Origin: Myxococcota bacterium
GTDB taxonomy: Bacteria > Myxococcota_A > Bradymonadia > UBA7976 > UBA1532
Direction of reading: 5' to 3'
DNA length: 64,000 nt
Assembly: GCA_963169045.1 (NCBI GenBank)
Contig: CAUJDF010000058.1
Span: forward strand, 248,001 to 312,000
Positions 17,017-25,333 of the stretch are shown here, piece after piece. Each line of letters opens with the position of its first letter. Position 1 is the first letter of the stretch. The position numbers and the translations under genes were made by a program. Below the pieces are notes generated by a model. It did not search any database. It was not told where the DNA came from and saw nothing but the letters and a program-made list of their open reading frames with translations.

Positions 17017-17406
17017 CTATCGCCGGCGTTGACGATCGCCGCGCCGCTCGGCGGCCATCTGGCCTTCGAGGCGACGGGCGGCGCCGAGCAGTTCTTCGAC
17101 CACCTGTCGGAAGTCGTCGGCGGGTCGTTCGTTGCGGGCGACGAACACCAGGTCGAGCCCGCGCGGCATTTCCCCACGGTGCCGTCGGAAGGCCTCTCGC
17201 ACCAGGCGCTTGACCCGGTTGCGAACGTGAGCCTTGCCCACCTTCCTGCTGACCGTGATGCCGAGCCGGGTCGGACGGCCGCCGTTCGGACGGCCATACA
17301 CGATGAAGTGACCCGTGGGCGCTCGTCGACCGCCGCGCTGGACCGAAAGGAACTCCCGTCGCCTCCGCAGACGGAGCCGCTTCGGGAAGCCCTCGCCCTC
17401 GGTCAC
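17017..17406 (-). CDS. rnpA: RNase P protein component
   Basis: RnpA binds the catalytic RNase P RNA in 5'-end processing of tRNA. The 129-residue product shows the signature [20 protein letters not shown], the basic RNA-binding helix. It starts with a GTG that overlaps the rpmH stop (GTGA), giving (M)[19 protein letters not shown]. The coding frame is open upstream through rpmH, but that part is not RnpA-like. Confidence 0.95.
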   Translation of the reverse strand: MTEGEGFPKRLRLRRRREFLSVQRGGRRAPTGHFIVYGRPNGGRPTRLGITVSRKVGKAHVRNRVKRLVREAFRRHRGEMPRGLDLVFVARNERPADDFRQVVEELLGAARRLEGQMAAERRGDRQRRR

Positions 17407-17555
17407 TTGCGGTAGCTGGTCACCGCGAGACGGGCGCGACCCTTCTGCCGGCGACGCTTCAGCACGGTGCGACCCTGCTTGGTCGACATGCGCGAGCGGA
17501 AGCCGTGGGTGCGGAGCCGGGAGGTGTTGCTCGGCTGGAAGGTGCGCTTGGACAT
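17403..17555 (-). CDS. rpmH: 50S ribosomal protein L34
   Basis: The 50-residue protein begins [20 protein letters not shown] and ends [18 protein letters not shown], an almost standard L34. GAGGAG stands nine bases upstream of the ATG, which fixes the start. It is the first gene of the leftward rpmH-rnpA-yidD-yidC-jag block and diverges from dnaA, as in many bacteria. Confidence 0.97.
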   Translation of the reverse strand: MSKRTFQPSNTSRLRTHGFRSRMSTKQGRTVLKRRRQKGRARLAVTSYRK

Positions 17556-17615
17556 CGTCGGTCTCCTCGACAGCGGGCCGGCGCGAGGTGCGCGCCGCCG
17601 CAAAAATGGCGGGAC

Positions 17616-17644
17616 AAGTAATCACAGGCGCCCGCAGGAGTCAA
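17616..17644 (-). promoter_or_regulatory. Candidate rpmH promoter
   Basis: On the minus strand TTGACT (17639-17644) is followed after 17 bases by TTACTT (17616-17621), within TGTGATTACTTG. It lies about 60 bases before the rpmH ATG. The -35 is good and the -10 is weak but preceded by a TG-type extension. Confidence 0.45.
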
Positions 17645-17885
17645 CCCCGCGCCCACCCCCCGCCGTTTCCCCCGGGTGCCCGCCGCGGAACCTCCCCGTG
17701 CCTGACGCGGTACACGAGGTGCTGTGAGGCAAGGAGCGAAGATCTCGGGCTTTTGTGGAAAGCCGGAAATTGAGCTTGCGGCTCGCGGAAGCCGGCTGAT
17801 AGATCACCGGCCCTCAGCCCCGGGTCGGCCCGGGAGCGCCGCACGTTTCATCGAGACAACCAGGAGTCGGGCGCTGACCCACCCA

Positions 17886-17909
17886 TTTGTCCACAGATCT
17901 GTGGACAAA
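17886..17909. promoter_or_regulatory. Palindromic double DnaA box upstream of dnaA
   Basis: A perfect 24-base palindrome with half-site TTTGTCCACAGA contains two head-to-head copies of TTGTCCACA, one mismatch from the canonical DnaA box TTATCCACA. A further TGTGGA half-site follows at 17911-17916. The site is 41 bases upstream of the dnaA GTG, a classical place for dnaA autoregulation and an origin element. Confidence 0.7.
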
Positions 17910-17949
17910 CTGTGGAGAGGTGCGCCCGCCACGCGATGGATTTGTACCC

Positions 17950-19293
17950 GTGAACGCGATCTGGCAAGCCGCGTTGGAATCCATCCGCAGCCGCGTCACC
18001 GGCGAGAACTTCGCCACCTACTTCGAGCCGCTGCGCTTCGTCGGCCTCGACGCCGGCGTCCTGCGTCTCGAGGTCGACGACCCCTTCTTCGGCGACTGGG
18101 TGCGCGACCACTACACCGACCTGTTGCGGGCGGCCGCCGCGCACGCCGCCGGCGGAGAGCTCGACGTCGAGATCGTCGTCGGCGCGCCCGCGCCGCTCCG
18201 TCAGGCCATCGCGGTCACCGGCCCCGTGGCCGAGGCTCCGCCCGAGCCGCGCCCCGCGGCCGACGATTCGCAGTTCCCGCTCAACCCCTTCTACCGCTTC
18301 GAGAACTTCGTCGTCGGCCCGTCGAACCAGTTCGCGCACGCCGCCTCCGAGTCGGTGGCGAACCAGCCCGCGCGCGCCTACAACCCGCTGTTCATCTACG
18401 GCGGCACCGGCCTGGGCAAGACGCACCTCCTGCACGCGATCGCCCACCGCATCCTCGAGCGCGACCCGTCGCAGCGCGTCACCTACGTGAGCGGCGAGGA
18501 GTTCACGAACCAGGTGGTGAAGGGCATCTCGCGGCAAGAGATGGACAAGTTCCGCGAGCGGTACCGCGCCGGCTGCGACGTGCTGCTCGTCGACGACGTC
18601 CACGTGCTCGCCGGTCGCGAGCGCACGCAAGAAGAATTCTTCTATACGTTCAACGCCTTACACGCCGCCCAGAAGCAGATCGTCCTCACGAGCGACAAGT
18701 TCCCGCAGGAGATCCCGGGACTCGAGGAGCGGCTGCGCTCCCGCTTCCAGTGGGGCCTCATCGCCGACATCAAAGCGCCCGAGCTCGAGACACGCGTCGC
18801 CATCCTCAAGCGCAAGGCGGAGCGCGACCGCATCGATCTGCCCGACGAGATCGCGTTTTTCCTCGCGCAGAACATCTGGCGCAACGTGCGCGCGCTCGAG
18901 GGCGCGCTGATCCAGCTCGCCGCCTACGCCAGCCTCACCGGCCGTCCGCTGACGCAGGGCCTGGCGCGCGAGGCCCTGCGCTACCTCCTCGAGAGCCAGG
19001 ACAAGGCGCTCACCGTCGAGTCGATCCAGAAGCTCGTCGCCGAGCACTTCGACGTGAAGGTCGCCGACCTGCGCGGGCAGCGCCGCCACCGAGTGATCGC
19101 GCACCCGCGCAGCATCGCCATGTACCTGTGCCGCAAGCACACGCAGGCTTCGTTCCCCCAGATCGGCGAGCGCTTCGGTGGCAAGGACCACTCCACGGTG
19201 ATCGCCGCCGTCCGCAAGGTCGAGAAGGCCATCGGCAGCGATCCCGCCGTGCGCAACGAAGTCGAAGCCCTCGAGCGCAAGCTCCCGCGCTGA
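17950..19293 (+). CDS. dnaA: Chromosomal replication initiator DnaA
   Basis: DnaA binds origin boxes and melts DNA to start replication. The 447-residue product has domain I at residues 1-80 (IWQAALESIRSRVTGENF), a short Pro/Ala linker, an AAA+ domain with Walker A GGTGLGKT at 151-158 and Walker B VLLVDDVHVL. The DNA-binding signature reads FGGKDHSTVIAAVRKVEK. The start is a GTG giving (M)NAIWQAALESI; no strong ribosome site precedes it. An earlier in-frame ATG-like opening would run through the DnaA-box palindrome and is unlikely. Confidence 0.96.
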   Translation: MNAIWQAALESIRSRVTGENFATYFEPLRFVGLDAGVLRLEVDDPFFGDWVRDHYTDLLRAAAAHAAGGELDVEIVVGAPAPLRQAIAVTGPVAEAPPEPRPAADDSQFPLNPFYRFENFVVGPSNQFAHAASESVANQPARAYNPLFIYGGTGLGKTHLLHAIAHRILERDPSQRVTYVSGEEFTNQVVKGISRQEMDKFRERYRAGCDVLLVDDVHVLAGRERTQEEFFYTFNALHAAQKQIVLTSDKFPQEIPGLEERLRSRFQWGLIADIKAPELETRVAILKRKAERDRIDLPDEIAFFLAQNIWRNVRALEGALIQLAAYASLTGRPLTQGLAREALRYLLESQDKALTVESIQKLVAEHFDVKVADLRGQRRHRVIAHPRSIAMYLCRKHTQASFPQIGERFGGKDHSTVIAAVRKVEKAIGSDPAVRNEVEALERKLPR

Positions 19294-19652
19294 CCTCTCC
19301 CCGTCGCCTCCCGTCGTCCCGTGCCGCGCCCGCCTGCCGGGCGACGTGCGTCCGCGCAGCCACGCCGCGCGCGGTGCTCCGGTCGGCGAGCCCCTGTGCG
19401 GAACCCTGTGGGAACCCGCGGCCACATCCCCGTGAATTCGCTGTGGATTGTTTGTGGGGTCCGCGACGGCGCGGTGTCTCCCCGGCGCGTCCACATCGAT
19501 CATCCCCACCGTCGGGGGAGAAAACCTGCCGTCGAATTCGGGGGTTGTACCGGTTGTCCACAGATTCACAGCCCCTACGACCACGACGATCTACCTTCTC
19601 TTTGATTGTTCCCTGTACTAGAACAGCCCGAATCGAGCCTGTGGAGACCGGC
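19294..19652. other. dnaA-dnaN spacer with DnaA-box-like sites, candidate oriC
   Basis: This is a 359-base non-coding spacer. It contains TTGTCCACA at 19554-19562, the same box as in the palindrome before dnaA, and the reverse-orientation TGTGGATTG at 19442-19450. Weaker GCCACA and GTCCACA cores occur near 19421 and 19489. A less GC-rich stretch (about 19590-19625) lies next to dnaN. I see no strong dnaN promoter. Many bacteria place oriC in exactly this interval. Confidence 0.5.
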
Positions 19653-20768
19653 ATGAAGTTCGTCGTCAACCGGGACCTGTTCGCGCGCAGCCTGTCGCGC
19701 CTGCAGGGCGTGCTCAACCGGAAGGCCACTCTGCCCGTGCTGTCGAACGCGCTCCTCGAGGCGCGTCCCGAGGGCACGCTGCGGGTGGCGGCGACCGATC
19801 TCGACGTGACCTTCGACGGGCGCATCCCGGCGCGCGTCGAGGCGCCCGGCCGCATCACGGTCGACGGCAAGCGCCTCTACGACATCGCGCGCAGCCTGCC
19901 CGGCGAAGAGGTGGCGATCACCGTCACGCCCGAGCAGCAGATCCAGCTGAAGTGCAAGAACGCCGAGTTCGTGCTCCTGGGGCAGGGCGCCGAGGCGTAT
20001 CCGACGCTGCCGAGCGCCGAGGGTGTCGAGCTCACGCCCATCGACGGGGTCGCCCTGCGCGAGCTGATCGACCGCACGGCGTTCTCGGCCTCGACCGACG
20101 AGTCGCGCCCGAACCTGAACGGCGTCTACTTCCAGTGCCTCGGCGAGGGCCGCGTCCGCATGGTGTCGACCGACGGGCACCGGCTCAGCCAGGGCGAGCG
20201 CGACGCGCGGCGCGAGAAGGACATCCCGGCGCGCGACGGCGTGATCATCCCGCGCAAGGGCGTCGGCGAGCTCAAGCGCCTGCTCGACGAGGCCGGGGCC
20301 GAGGTGAGCTTCGGCTTCCTCGAGAACAACCTGGTGATGGCCACCGGCGAGCTGCGCCTGTTCGTGCGCCTCATCGACGCGGCCTTCCCCGACTACAAGC
20401 AGGTCATCCCGAAGTCGACGCAGCGCAACGTGGTGCTCGAGCGCGGCACGTTCCTCGGGTCGCTCAAGCGCATCGCCATCCTGGCCAGCGAACGGACGCA
20501 CGGCGTCCGCGTCGAGCTGAGCGGCGAGCGGATGGTGCTCACGAGCGACAACCCCGACCTCGGCAAGGCGCGCGAGGAGCTCCCCCTCGACGGCTACACC
20601 GGGGGCGACATGAGCATCGCCTTCAACTCGAAGTACGTCGTCGAGATCCTCGGCGTGCTCGCGGGCGACAAGGTCGAGATCGCGCTCAACGAGGCGCTCT
20701 CGCCGGGCCTCTTCCGCGAGCACGGCAACCCCGACTACCTCTTCGTGGTGATGCCGATGCGCCTCTGA
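19653..20768 (+). CDS. dnaN: DNA polymerase III beta sliding clamp
   Basis: The clamp encircles DNA and tethers polymerase III. The 371-residue product starts MKFVVNRDLFARSLSRLQGV. It contains three clamp folds with the conserved SNALLEA, VSTDGHRLS and the C-terminal NPDYLFVVMPMRL, where the terminal MPMRL contributes to the ligand cleft. The length is standard. It is followed 19 bases later by recF. Confidence 0.97.
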   Translation: MKFVVNRDLFARSLSRLQGVLNRKATLPVLSNALLEARPEGTLRVAATDLDVTFDGRIPARVEAPGRITVDGKRLYDIARSLPGEEVAITVTPEQQIQLKCKNAEFVLLGQGAEAYPTLPSAEGVELTPIDGVALRELIDRTAFSASTDESRPNLNGVYFQCLGEGRVRMVSTDGHRLSQGERDARREKDIPARDGVIIPRKGVGELKRLLDEAGAEVSFGFLENNLVMATGELRLFVRLIDAAFPDYKQVIPKSTQRNVVLERGTFLGSLKRIAILASERTHGVRVELSGERMVLTSDNPDLGKAREELPLDGYTGGDMSIAFNSKYVVEILGVLAGDKVEIALNEALSPGLFREHGNPDYLFVVMPMRL

Positions 20769-20787
20769 GCGCGCCCACCGCCCGCCC

Positions 20788-21867
20788 TTGCACCTCACCC
20801 GCCTCCTCATCCGGGACTTCCGCAACCTCGCCGCCGTCGACCTGACGCCGCACGCGCGCTTCAACGTCCTCGCCGGCGACAACGGCCAGGGCAAGACCAA
20901 CCTGCTCGAGGCGCTTTACTGGCTCGCGACGCTGCGGCCGCTGAGGGCCGCGCGGCTGCGCGAGCTGGTGCGCTGGGGCGCCGACGGGACGTCGGTGAGC
21001 GCGCGGGTGCGCGCCGACGGGCTCGAGCACCGGCTGGAGGTGCGGGTCAGCGACGGCGATCGCGCAGCGCTGCGCGAGGGCAAGAGCGCGCGGGCGGCGG
21101 AGTACTTCGGCGCGCTGGCGGTGGTGGTGTTCACGCCCGAGGACGTGGGCCTCGTCGGGGCCAGCCCGCAGGCGCGGCGCGGGTTCCTCGACCGCGCGGT
21201 GTTCAACACGCGGCCCGTGCACCTGGGCGACGTGAACGACTACCGGCGTGCGCTCGACTCGCGCAACACGCTGTTGCGCCAGGGCGCGTCCGCGGCCGTC
21301 GTGGAGGCGTACGAGACGACGCTGGCGGGCGCGGGCGGGCGCGTGATGCGCTCCCGGGCGAGCTACGTCGAGCGGTTCGCGCCCGTGTTCGCCAGCGCCT
21401 TTCGCGGCATCGTCGGCGACGACATCGAGGCCGAGGTCCGCTACCGACCCTCGGTCGAGGACCCCTCGACGCTGGCGACGTTGTGGGCGAGCGACCGGGA
21501 GCGCGACCGACAACGCGGCTTCACCCAGCAGGGGCCGCACGCCGACGACCTCGAGCTGAAGCTGCTCGGACGCTCGGCGCGGGCCTACGCGAGCCAGGGA
21601 CAGCGCCGGGCGCTGGTGCTGGCGCTGAAGATCGCCGAAATCCGCGTACTTACGGAGACGGCGGGCTTGACGCCGGTGCTGCTCCTGGACGACGTCTCGA
21701 GCGAGCTCGACGCCGTGCGCAACGAGCGACTTTTCGAGTTCCTGCACGGGTTTCCGGGGCAGGTCTTCATCACGACGACCGACGCCGCCTGGCTGCGCCT
21801 CGAGCGCGACGTGCGGACGTTCAGCGTGGCGGCCGGACAGGTGATCCCGGCCGCCGGGAGCGATTGA
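20788..21867 (+). CDS. recF: DNA repair ATPase RecF
   Basis: RecF is an SMC-like ATPase that helps load RecA at gaps. The 359-residue product has Walker A GDNGQGKTN at residues 30-38, the ABC signature around TQQGPHADDLEL / YASQGQRRALVLALK, and Walker B PVLLLDDVSSELD. Translation apparently begins at TTG (MHLTRLLIRDFRN). The stop overlaps or abuts the TTG start of murA, so the two are probably coupled. Confidence 0.95.
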   Translation: MHLTRLLIRDFRNLAAVDLTPHARFNVLAGDNGQGKTNLLEALYWLATLRPLRAARLRELVRWGADGTSVSARVRADGLEHRLEVRVSDGDRAALREGKSARAAEYFGALAVVVFTPEDVGLVGASPQARRGFLDRAVFNTRPVHLGDVNDYRRALDSRNTLLRQGASAAVVEAYETTLAGAGGRVMRSRASYVERFAPVFASAFRGIVGDDIEAEVRYRPSVEDPSTLATLWASDRERDRQRGFTQQGPHADDLELKLLGRSARAYASQGQRRALVLALKIAEIRVLTETAGLTPVLLLDDVSSELDAVRNERLFEFLHGFPGQVFITTTDAAWLRLERDVRTFSVAAGQVIPAAGSD

Positions 21868-21869
21868 CC

Positions 21870-23153
21870 TTGGAGAAGTTCGTCATCGAAGGGCGTCGCC
21901 CGCTGAACGGGACGGTGACGCCGGGCGGCAACAAGAACGAGGCGCTGCCGGCGCTCGCGGCGACGCTGCTGACCGAGGAACCGGTGATCCTCGACAACGT
22001 GCCCCGCATCCGCGACGTGCACGTGATGTGCGACGTGCTCACGAGCCTCGGCGGCACGGTCGAATGGATCGAGCCGAACAAGGTGCGCATCTGCAATGCC
22101 AAGGTGCGCGCGACGACGCTCGACGAGGAGCTCTGCCGGCGCGTGCGGGCGTCCATCCTCTTCGCCGGGCCGATGGTGGCGCGCTTCGGACACGTGAAGC
22201 TGCCTCCGCCGGGCGGCGACGTCATCGGCCGACGGCGCGTCGACACACACTTCCACATCCTGCAGGCGCTGGGCGCGGACGTGCGCGTCGAGGGGGCGTA
22301 CGAGATCCGCGGCGAGCAGATGCGGGGCGGCGACGTCCTCCTCGACGAGGCCTCGGTCACCGCGACCGAGAACGGCCTCATGGCGGCCGCCCTGACGCCC
22401 GGCAGGACGCTGATGCGCAACGCGGCCAGCGAGCCCCACGTCTGTGGCCTCGCGCGCCTCCTGGTGGCCATGGGGGCCCAGATCCGGGGCATCGGGAGCA
22501 ACACCCTCGAGATCGAGGGCGTCGAGCGCTTGCACGGCTGCGAGCACCGCATCGGCACCGACTATCTCGAGGTCGGCAGCTTCATGGGGCTCGCCGCGGT
22601 CACCGGCGGCGACGTGACCATCGAGCGCGTGCAGCCCGAGGACATGCGCATGATCCGCATGGTCTTCGAGCGCCTCGGCATCCAGGTGACGATCGACGGC
22701 GACCGCATGCACGTGCCGCCCGCCCAGTCGCTCGCGGTGCAGCGGGACTTCGGTGGTCACGTCCCCAAGGTCGACGACGCGCCCTGGCCGGCCTTTCCGA
22801 CGGACCTGATGTCGATCGTCATCACCGTGGCGACGCAGTGCAAAGGCACGGTGCTCTTCTTCGAGAAGATGTTCGAAGGGCGCATGTTCTTCGTCGACCA
22901 CCTGCAGAGCATGGGCGCGCAGATCATCCTGTGCGACCCGCACCGGGTCGTCGTCGTGGGACCGTCGGTGCTGCGGGGCTGCCGGGTCGAGAGCCCGGAC
23001 GTGCGCGCGGGCATGGCGCTGCTCATCGCCGGGCTGTGCGCCGAGGGCCAGACCACGATGTACAACATCCACCAGATCGATCGCGGCTACGAGCGCGTGG
23101 ACGAGAAGCTGCGGCGCCTCGGCGCCAGCATCCACCGCTTGCCGGTGGACTGA
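21870..23153 (+). CDS. murA: UDP-N-acetylglucosamine 1-carboxyvinyltransferase MurA, Asp-type
   Basis: MurA transfers enolpyruvate from PEP to UDP-GlcNAc in the first committed step of peptidoglycan synthesis. The 427-residue product has the N-terminal MEKFVIEGRRPLNG and the Lys22 motif GGNKNEALP. The loop PPPGGDVIG has Asp117 where most MurA enzymes have the catalytic Cys (Cys115 in E. coli). Asp at this position is known in Mycobacterium and Chlamydia and gives intrinsic fosfomycin resistance. The C-terminus IDRGYERVDEKLRRLGASI is classical. It starts at TTG; another TTG two codons upstream would overlap recF. Confidence 0.93.
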   Translation: MEKFVIEGRRPLNGTVTPGGNKNEALPALAATLLTEEPVILDNVPRIRDVHVMCDVLTSLGGTVEWIEPNKVRICNAKVRATTLDEELCRRVRASILFAGPMVARFGHVKLPPPGGDVIGRRRVDTHFHILQALGADVRVEGAYEIRGEQMRGGDVLLDEASVTATENGLMAAALTPGRTLMRNAASEPHVCGLARLLVAMGAQIRGIGSNTLEIEGVERLHGCEHRIGTDYLEVGSFMGLAAVTGGDVTIERVQPEDMRMIRMVFERLGIQVTIDGDRMHVPPAQSLAVQRDFGGHVPKVDDAPWPAFPTDLMSIVITVATQCKGTVLFFEKMFEGRMFFVDHLQSMGAQIILCDPHRVVVVGPSVLRGCRVESPDVRAGMALLIAGLCAEGQTTMYNIHQIDRGYERVDEKLRRLGASIHRLPVD

Positions 23154-23529
23154 CGCGGCCGATTCCGGGCCAGGAGGCCCCGTCGGCGAAGCCGGCGCAG
23201 AGGCGAAGCCGCAGACTTGCGGCGGCGAGCCTCGGCTCTGCCCCCCGCAGCGAGAGCACTCGGCCAGGAGTCCGAGTGCGGGTCTCAGATTCGAGCTTCG
23301 CCGTTTCGGCGTCGACGAGGCCGAGCAACGACCGAGTCGCAGCAAGGAAGGCGAGTTTCGGTCGAAGGCGTGCTTGATGCACGTCGAGACCGAAATGCGC
23401 CGCGCGCAGCGAAGCGACCGACCCCTTCGGGCAGACTCGCCACCGCAAGACGGCGGCTTCGCCTGTGGGAGCAAGCTGCGTCGGCCGGTCGGGGCCGGCC
23501 GCAGGCAGCCGATGATGTCGAAACTCGAG
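23154..23529. other. Non-coding spacer between convergent murA and metK with inverted repeats
   Basis: These 376 bases lie between two convergent genes, and no plausible protein is encoded (short frames have no start signal). The sequence is rich in nested inverted repeats such as GGCGAAGCCG runs, CGCC-GTTTC-GGCG around 23300 and the hairpin at 23356-23395. A GGCCGG-rich hairpin lies near 23482-23500. I see no T-tract that would make a simple intrinsic terminator. Confidence 0.6.
23356..23395. repeat. Inverted repeat / RNA hairpin candidate
   Basis: TTTCGGTC (23356-23363) pairs with GACCGAAA (23388-23395). Inside, CGTGC (23369-23373) pairs with GCACG (23379-23383) around a five-base TTGAT loop. 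The result is a two-stage stem with an internal loop. It reads as a stem on either strand. Confidence 0.65.
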
Positions 23530-24699
23530 TCAGAGCCCGGCGGCTTCGCGGAGCTCGGCGGCCTTGTCGGTGAGCTCCCAGCGGAAGCCCATGTCCTCGC
23601 GGCCGAAGTGTCCGTAGGCCGCCGTCTTCTTGTAGATGGGCTGCAGCAGGTCGAGGTGCTCGATGATGCCGCGCGGCTTCAGCGGGAAGTGCGCGCGGAT
23701 GAGCTTCTCGATCTTCGTCGGATCGACGCGCTCCGTGCCGTAGGTGTCGACGCAGACGCTGACCGGCTCGGCGACGCCGATGGCGTAGGCGATCTGGACC
23801 TCGGCCTTGTCGGCGAGGCCGGCGGCGACGACGTTCTTCGCCACGTAGCGCGCCATGTAGGCGGCCGAGCGGTCGACCTTCGACGGGTCCTTGCCCGAGA
23901 AGGCGCCGCCGCCGTGACGGCCCATGCCGCCGTACGTGTCGACGATGATCTTGCGCCCGGTGAGACCGCAGTCGCCCATGGGCCCGCCGACCACGAAGCG
24001 CCCGGTGGGGTTGATGTAGTACTTCGTCTCGGCGTCGAGCATCTCGCGCGGCAGCACGGGGTCGATCACGTGCTTGCGGACGGCCTCGCGCAGTTCCGCG
24101 GTCGAGATGGAGTCGGCGTGCTGCGACGAGATGACGACCGCGGTGATGCGGACCGGCTTGCCGTCGGCGTACTCGACCGAGACCTGGCTCTTGCCGTCGG
24201 GGCGCAGGAAGGGGAGCGTGCCGTCCTTGCGGGTGCGCGAGAGGCGCTGCGTCAGCTTGTGCGAGAGCGAGATGGGGAGCGGCATGAGCTCCGCCGTCTC
24301 GTTGACCGCAAAGCCGAACATCAGGCCCTGGTCGCCGGCGCCCTGCTCTTTGGTGGCGTTCGTGCCCTCGTCGACGCCCATCGCGATGTCGGGCGACTGC
24401 CGGTCGATGGCGGTGAGCACCGCGCAGGTGTCGGCGTCGAAGCCCATGTTCGAGCTCGTGTAGCCGATCTCGCGGATGGTCTCCCGCACGATCTGCGGGT
24501 AGTCGAGGACGGCGCGAGTGGTGATCTCGCCGGCGACGTTGACGTAGCCGGTCTTCACCAGCGTCTCGCAGGCGACGCGGCTGTGGCGGTCCTGGGTGAG
24601 GATCGCGTCGAGGATCGCGTCGGAGATCTGGTCGGCGATCTTATCGGGATGACCTTCGGTCACCGACTCGGACGTGAAGATGAAGCGACGGCCGGACAT
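23530..24699 (-). CDS. metK: S-adenosylmethionine synthetase
   Basis: MetK makes SAM from methionine and ATP. The 389-residue product starts [20 protein letters not shown] and shows the ATP loop [10 protein letters not shown] and the P-loop-like [19 protein letters not shown]. The start was set at MSGRR because GGGGAG lies seven bases upstream; the ten-residue upstream extension is not conserved-looking. No SAM or SAH riboswitch is visible in the short leader. Confidence 0.97.
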   Translation of the reverse strand: MSGRRFIFTSESVTEGHPDKIADQISDAILDAILTQDRHSRVACETLVKTGYVNVAGEITTRAVLDYPQIVRETIREIGYTSSNMGFDADTCAVLTAIDRQSPDIAMGVDEGTNATKEQGAGDQGLMFGFAVNETAELMPLPISLSHKLTQRLSRTRKDGTLPFLRPDGKSQVSVEYADGKPVRITAVVISSQHADSISTAELREAVRKHVIDPVLPREMLDAETKYYINPTGRFVVGGPMGDCGLTGRKIIVDTYGGMGRHGGGAFSGKDPSKVDRSAAYMARYVAKNVVAAGLADKAEVQIAYAIGVAEPVSVCVDTYGTERVDPTKIEKLIRAHFPLKPRGIIEHLDLLQPIYKKTAAYGHFGREDMGFRWELTDKAAELREAAGL

Positions 24700-24737
24700 C
24701 GTGGGCTCCCCATGTGGGTCAAGCGACAAAGAGTGCC

Positions 24738-24766
24738 ATTCTTCGAGCGCGTCGTGTGGAAGTCAA
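24738..24766 (-). promoter_or_regulatory. Candidate metK promoter
   Basis: On the minus strand TTGACT (24761-24766) is followed after 17 bases by AAGAAT (24738-24743), about 38 bases before the metK ATG. The -35 overlaps the stop region of the upstream gene. Confidence 0.4.
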
Positions 24767-25284
24767 TGGAACCAAAGGGGGAACCCGAAGGCGCCGAGCC
24801 CCAGGCCCGCCGCGGCCCCGAGGACGAACCACCAGGCCCGGCCGCGGGCCAGACGCTGCTCGAGCGGGAATTCGACGCGGTGGAGGCGCCCGCGTTCCGC
24901 GTCGAAGAGCAGGACGCCGTCGACGTCGAACCCCATCGCGTATTCGAGCAGCTGGCGGCGGGTGGCGCGGCGCGCGGGGTCCGCGCCCTGTCCCGACTTC
25001 ACCTCGACGAGGAAGCGGCGCCCACCGCGCGCGACGAGGTAGTCGCCCTCGAGCCGCATCGGGCGCGGCTCGCCGTCGACGTGCAGATCATACTCGGCGA
25101 TCGGCCGGTGACGGACGAGCCGGAAGCCGGCGCGCGCGAGCGCCTTCGGCGCCTCCGACTCGAGGCGCCGGCCCCGGAGGCTGCGCCGCAGGCCGCGCCA
25201 TCGCCGCCAGCGCGCGACCGCCAACGCGACCAGGGCGGCGAGCGTGATCCCCGCGGCGAGGCCCAGGATCAGGTCGGGACGCAT
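24763..25284 (-). CDS. Membrane-associated PD-(D/E)XK-like protein of unknown function
   Basis: The 173-residue protein has an N-terminal membrane helix (DLILGLAAGITLAALVALAV) and a C-terminal hydrophobic stretch (WWFVLGAAAGLGLGAFGFPL). Between them is a domain with Glu/Asp and an EVKSG motif: EYDLHVDG, LEGDYLVARGGRRFLVEVKSG. That pattern fits the PD-(D/E)XK nuclease-like fold (D...EVK). A membrane-bound nuclease-like protein could act on incoming or periplasmic DNA, but this is inference. It diverges from the encapsulin operon. Confidence 0.6.
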   Translation of the reverse strand: MRPDLILGLAAGITLAALVALAVARWRRWRGLRRSLRGRRLESEAPKALARAGFRLVRHRPIAEYDLHVDGEPRPMRLEGDYLVARGGRRFLVEVKSGQGADPARRATRRQLLEYAMGFDVDGVLLFDAERGRLHRVEFPLEQRLARGRAWWFVLGAAAGLGLGAFGFPLWFH

Positions 25285-25297
25285 GGGGTGTCGCGCC

Positions 25298-25326
25298 TTG
25301 CGGGCAGGGGAGGCTCCGGCTAGAGT
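25298..25326 (+). promoter_or_regulatory. Candidate promoter of the encapsulin operon, apparently leaderless
   Basis: TTGCGG (25298-25303) and TAGAGT (25321-25326) are separated by exactly 17 bases. The cargo-gene ATG starts at 25334, only seven bases after the -10, so transcription would begin at or next to the start codon. There is no ribosome site between the -10 and the ATG. Confidence 0.5.
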
Positions 25327-25333
25327 GCGCGCC

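Larger units (their letters stand above)
17556..17949. other. rpmH-dnaA divergent spacer, candidate origin region
   Basis: This is a 394-base non-coding spacer between the divergent rpmH and dnaA genes. It holds the rpmH promoter, a run of lower GC content around 17740-17800 and a perfect inverted pair of DnaA boxes just before dnaA. Divergent coding on both sides (rpmH leftward, dnaA rightward) fits bidirectional replication starting here or in the dnaA-dnaN spacer. Confidence 0.55.

Noticed and set aside
19590-19652. dnaN promoter in the dnaA-dnaN spacer
   Set aside because: TTGATT near 19600 has no -10 at a suitable distance, so I did not list it.
19575-20900. 441-codon antisense frame opposite dnaN
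   Set aside because: Shadow frame; dnaN is recognisable along its full length on the plus strand.
23023-23448. Possible 141-residue minus-strand protein in the murA-metK spacer
   Set aside because: It covers both the murA 3' end and the inverted-repeat region and has no start signal, so it is more likely a by-product of a repeat.
23480-23502. Intrinsic terminator between murA and metK
   Set aside because: A GGCCGG-rich stem is present, but no T-tract follows on either strand.
24700-24762. SAM or SAH riboswitch upstream of metK
   Set aside because: The leader is about 60 bases and lacks the stem-loops those riboswitches need.
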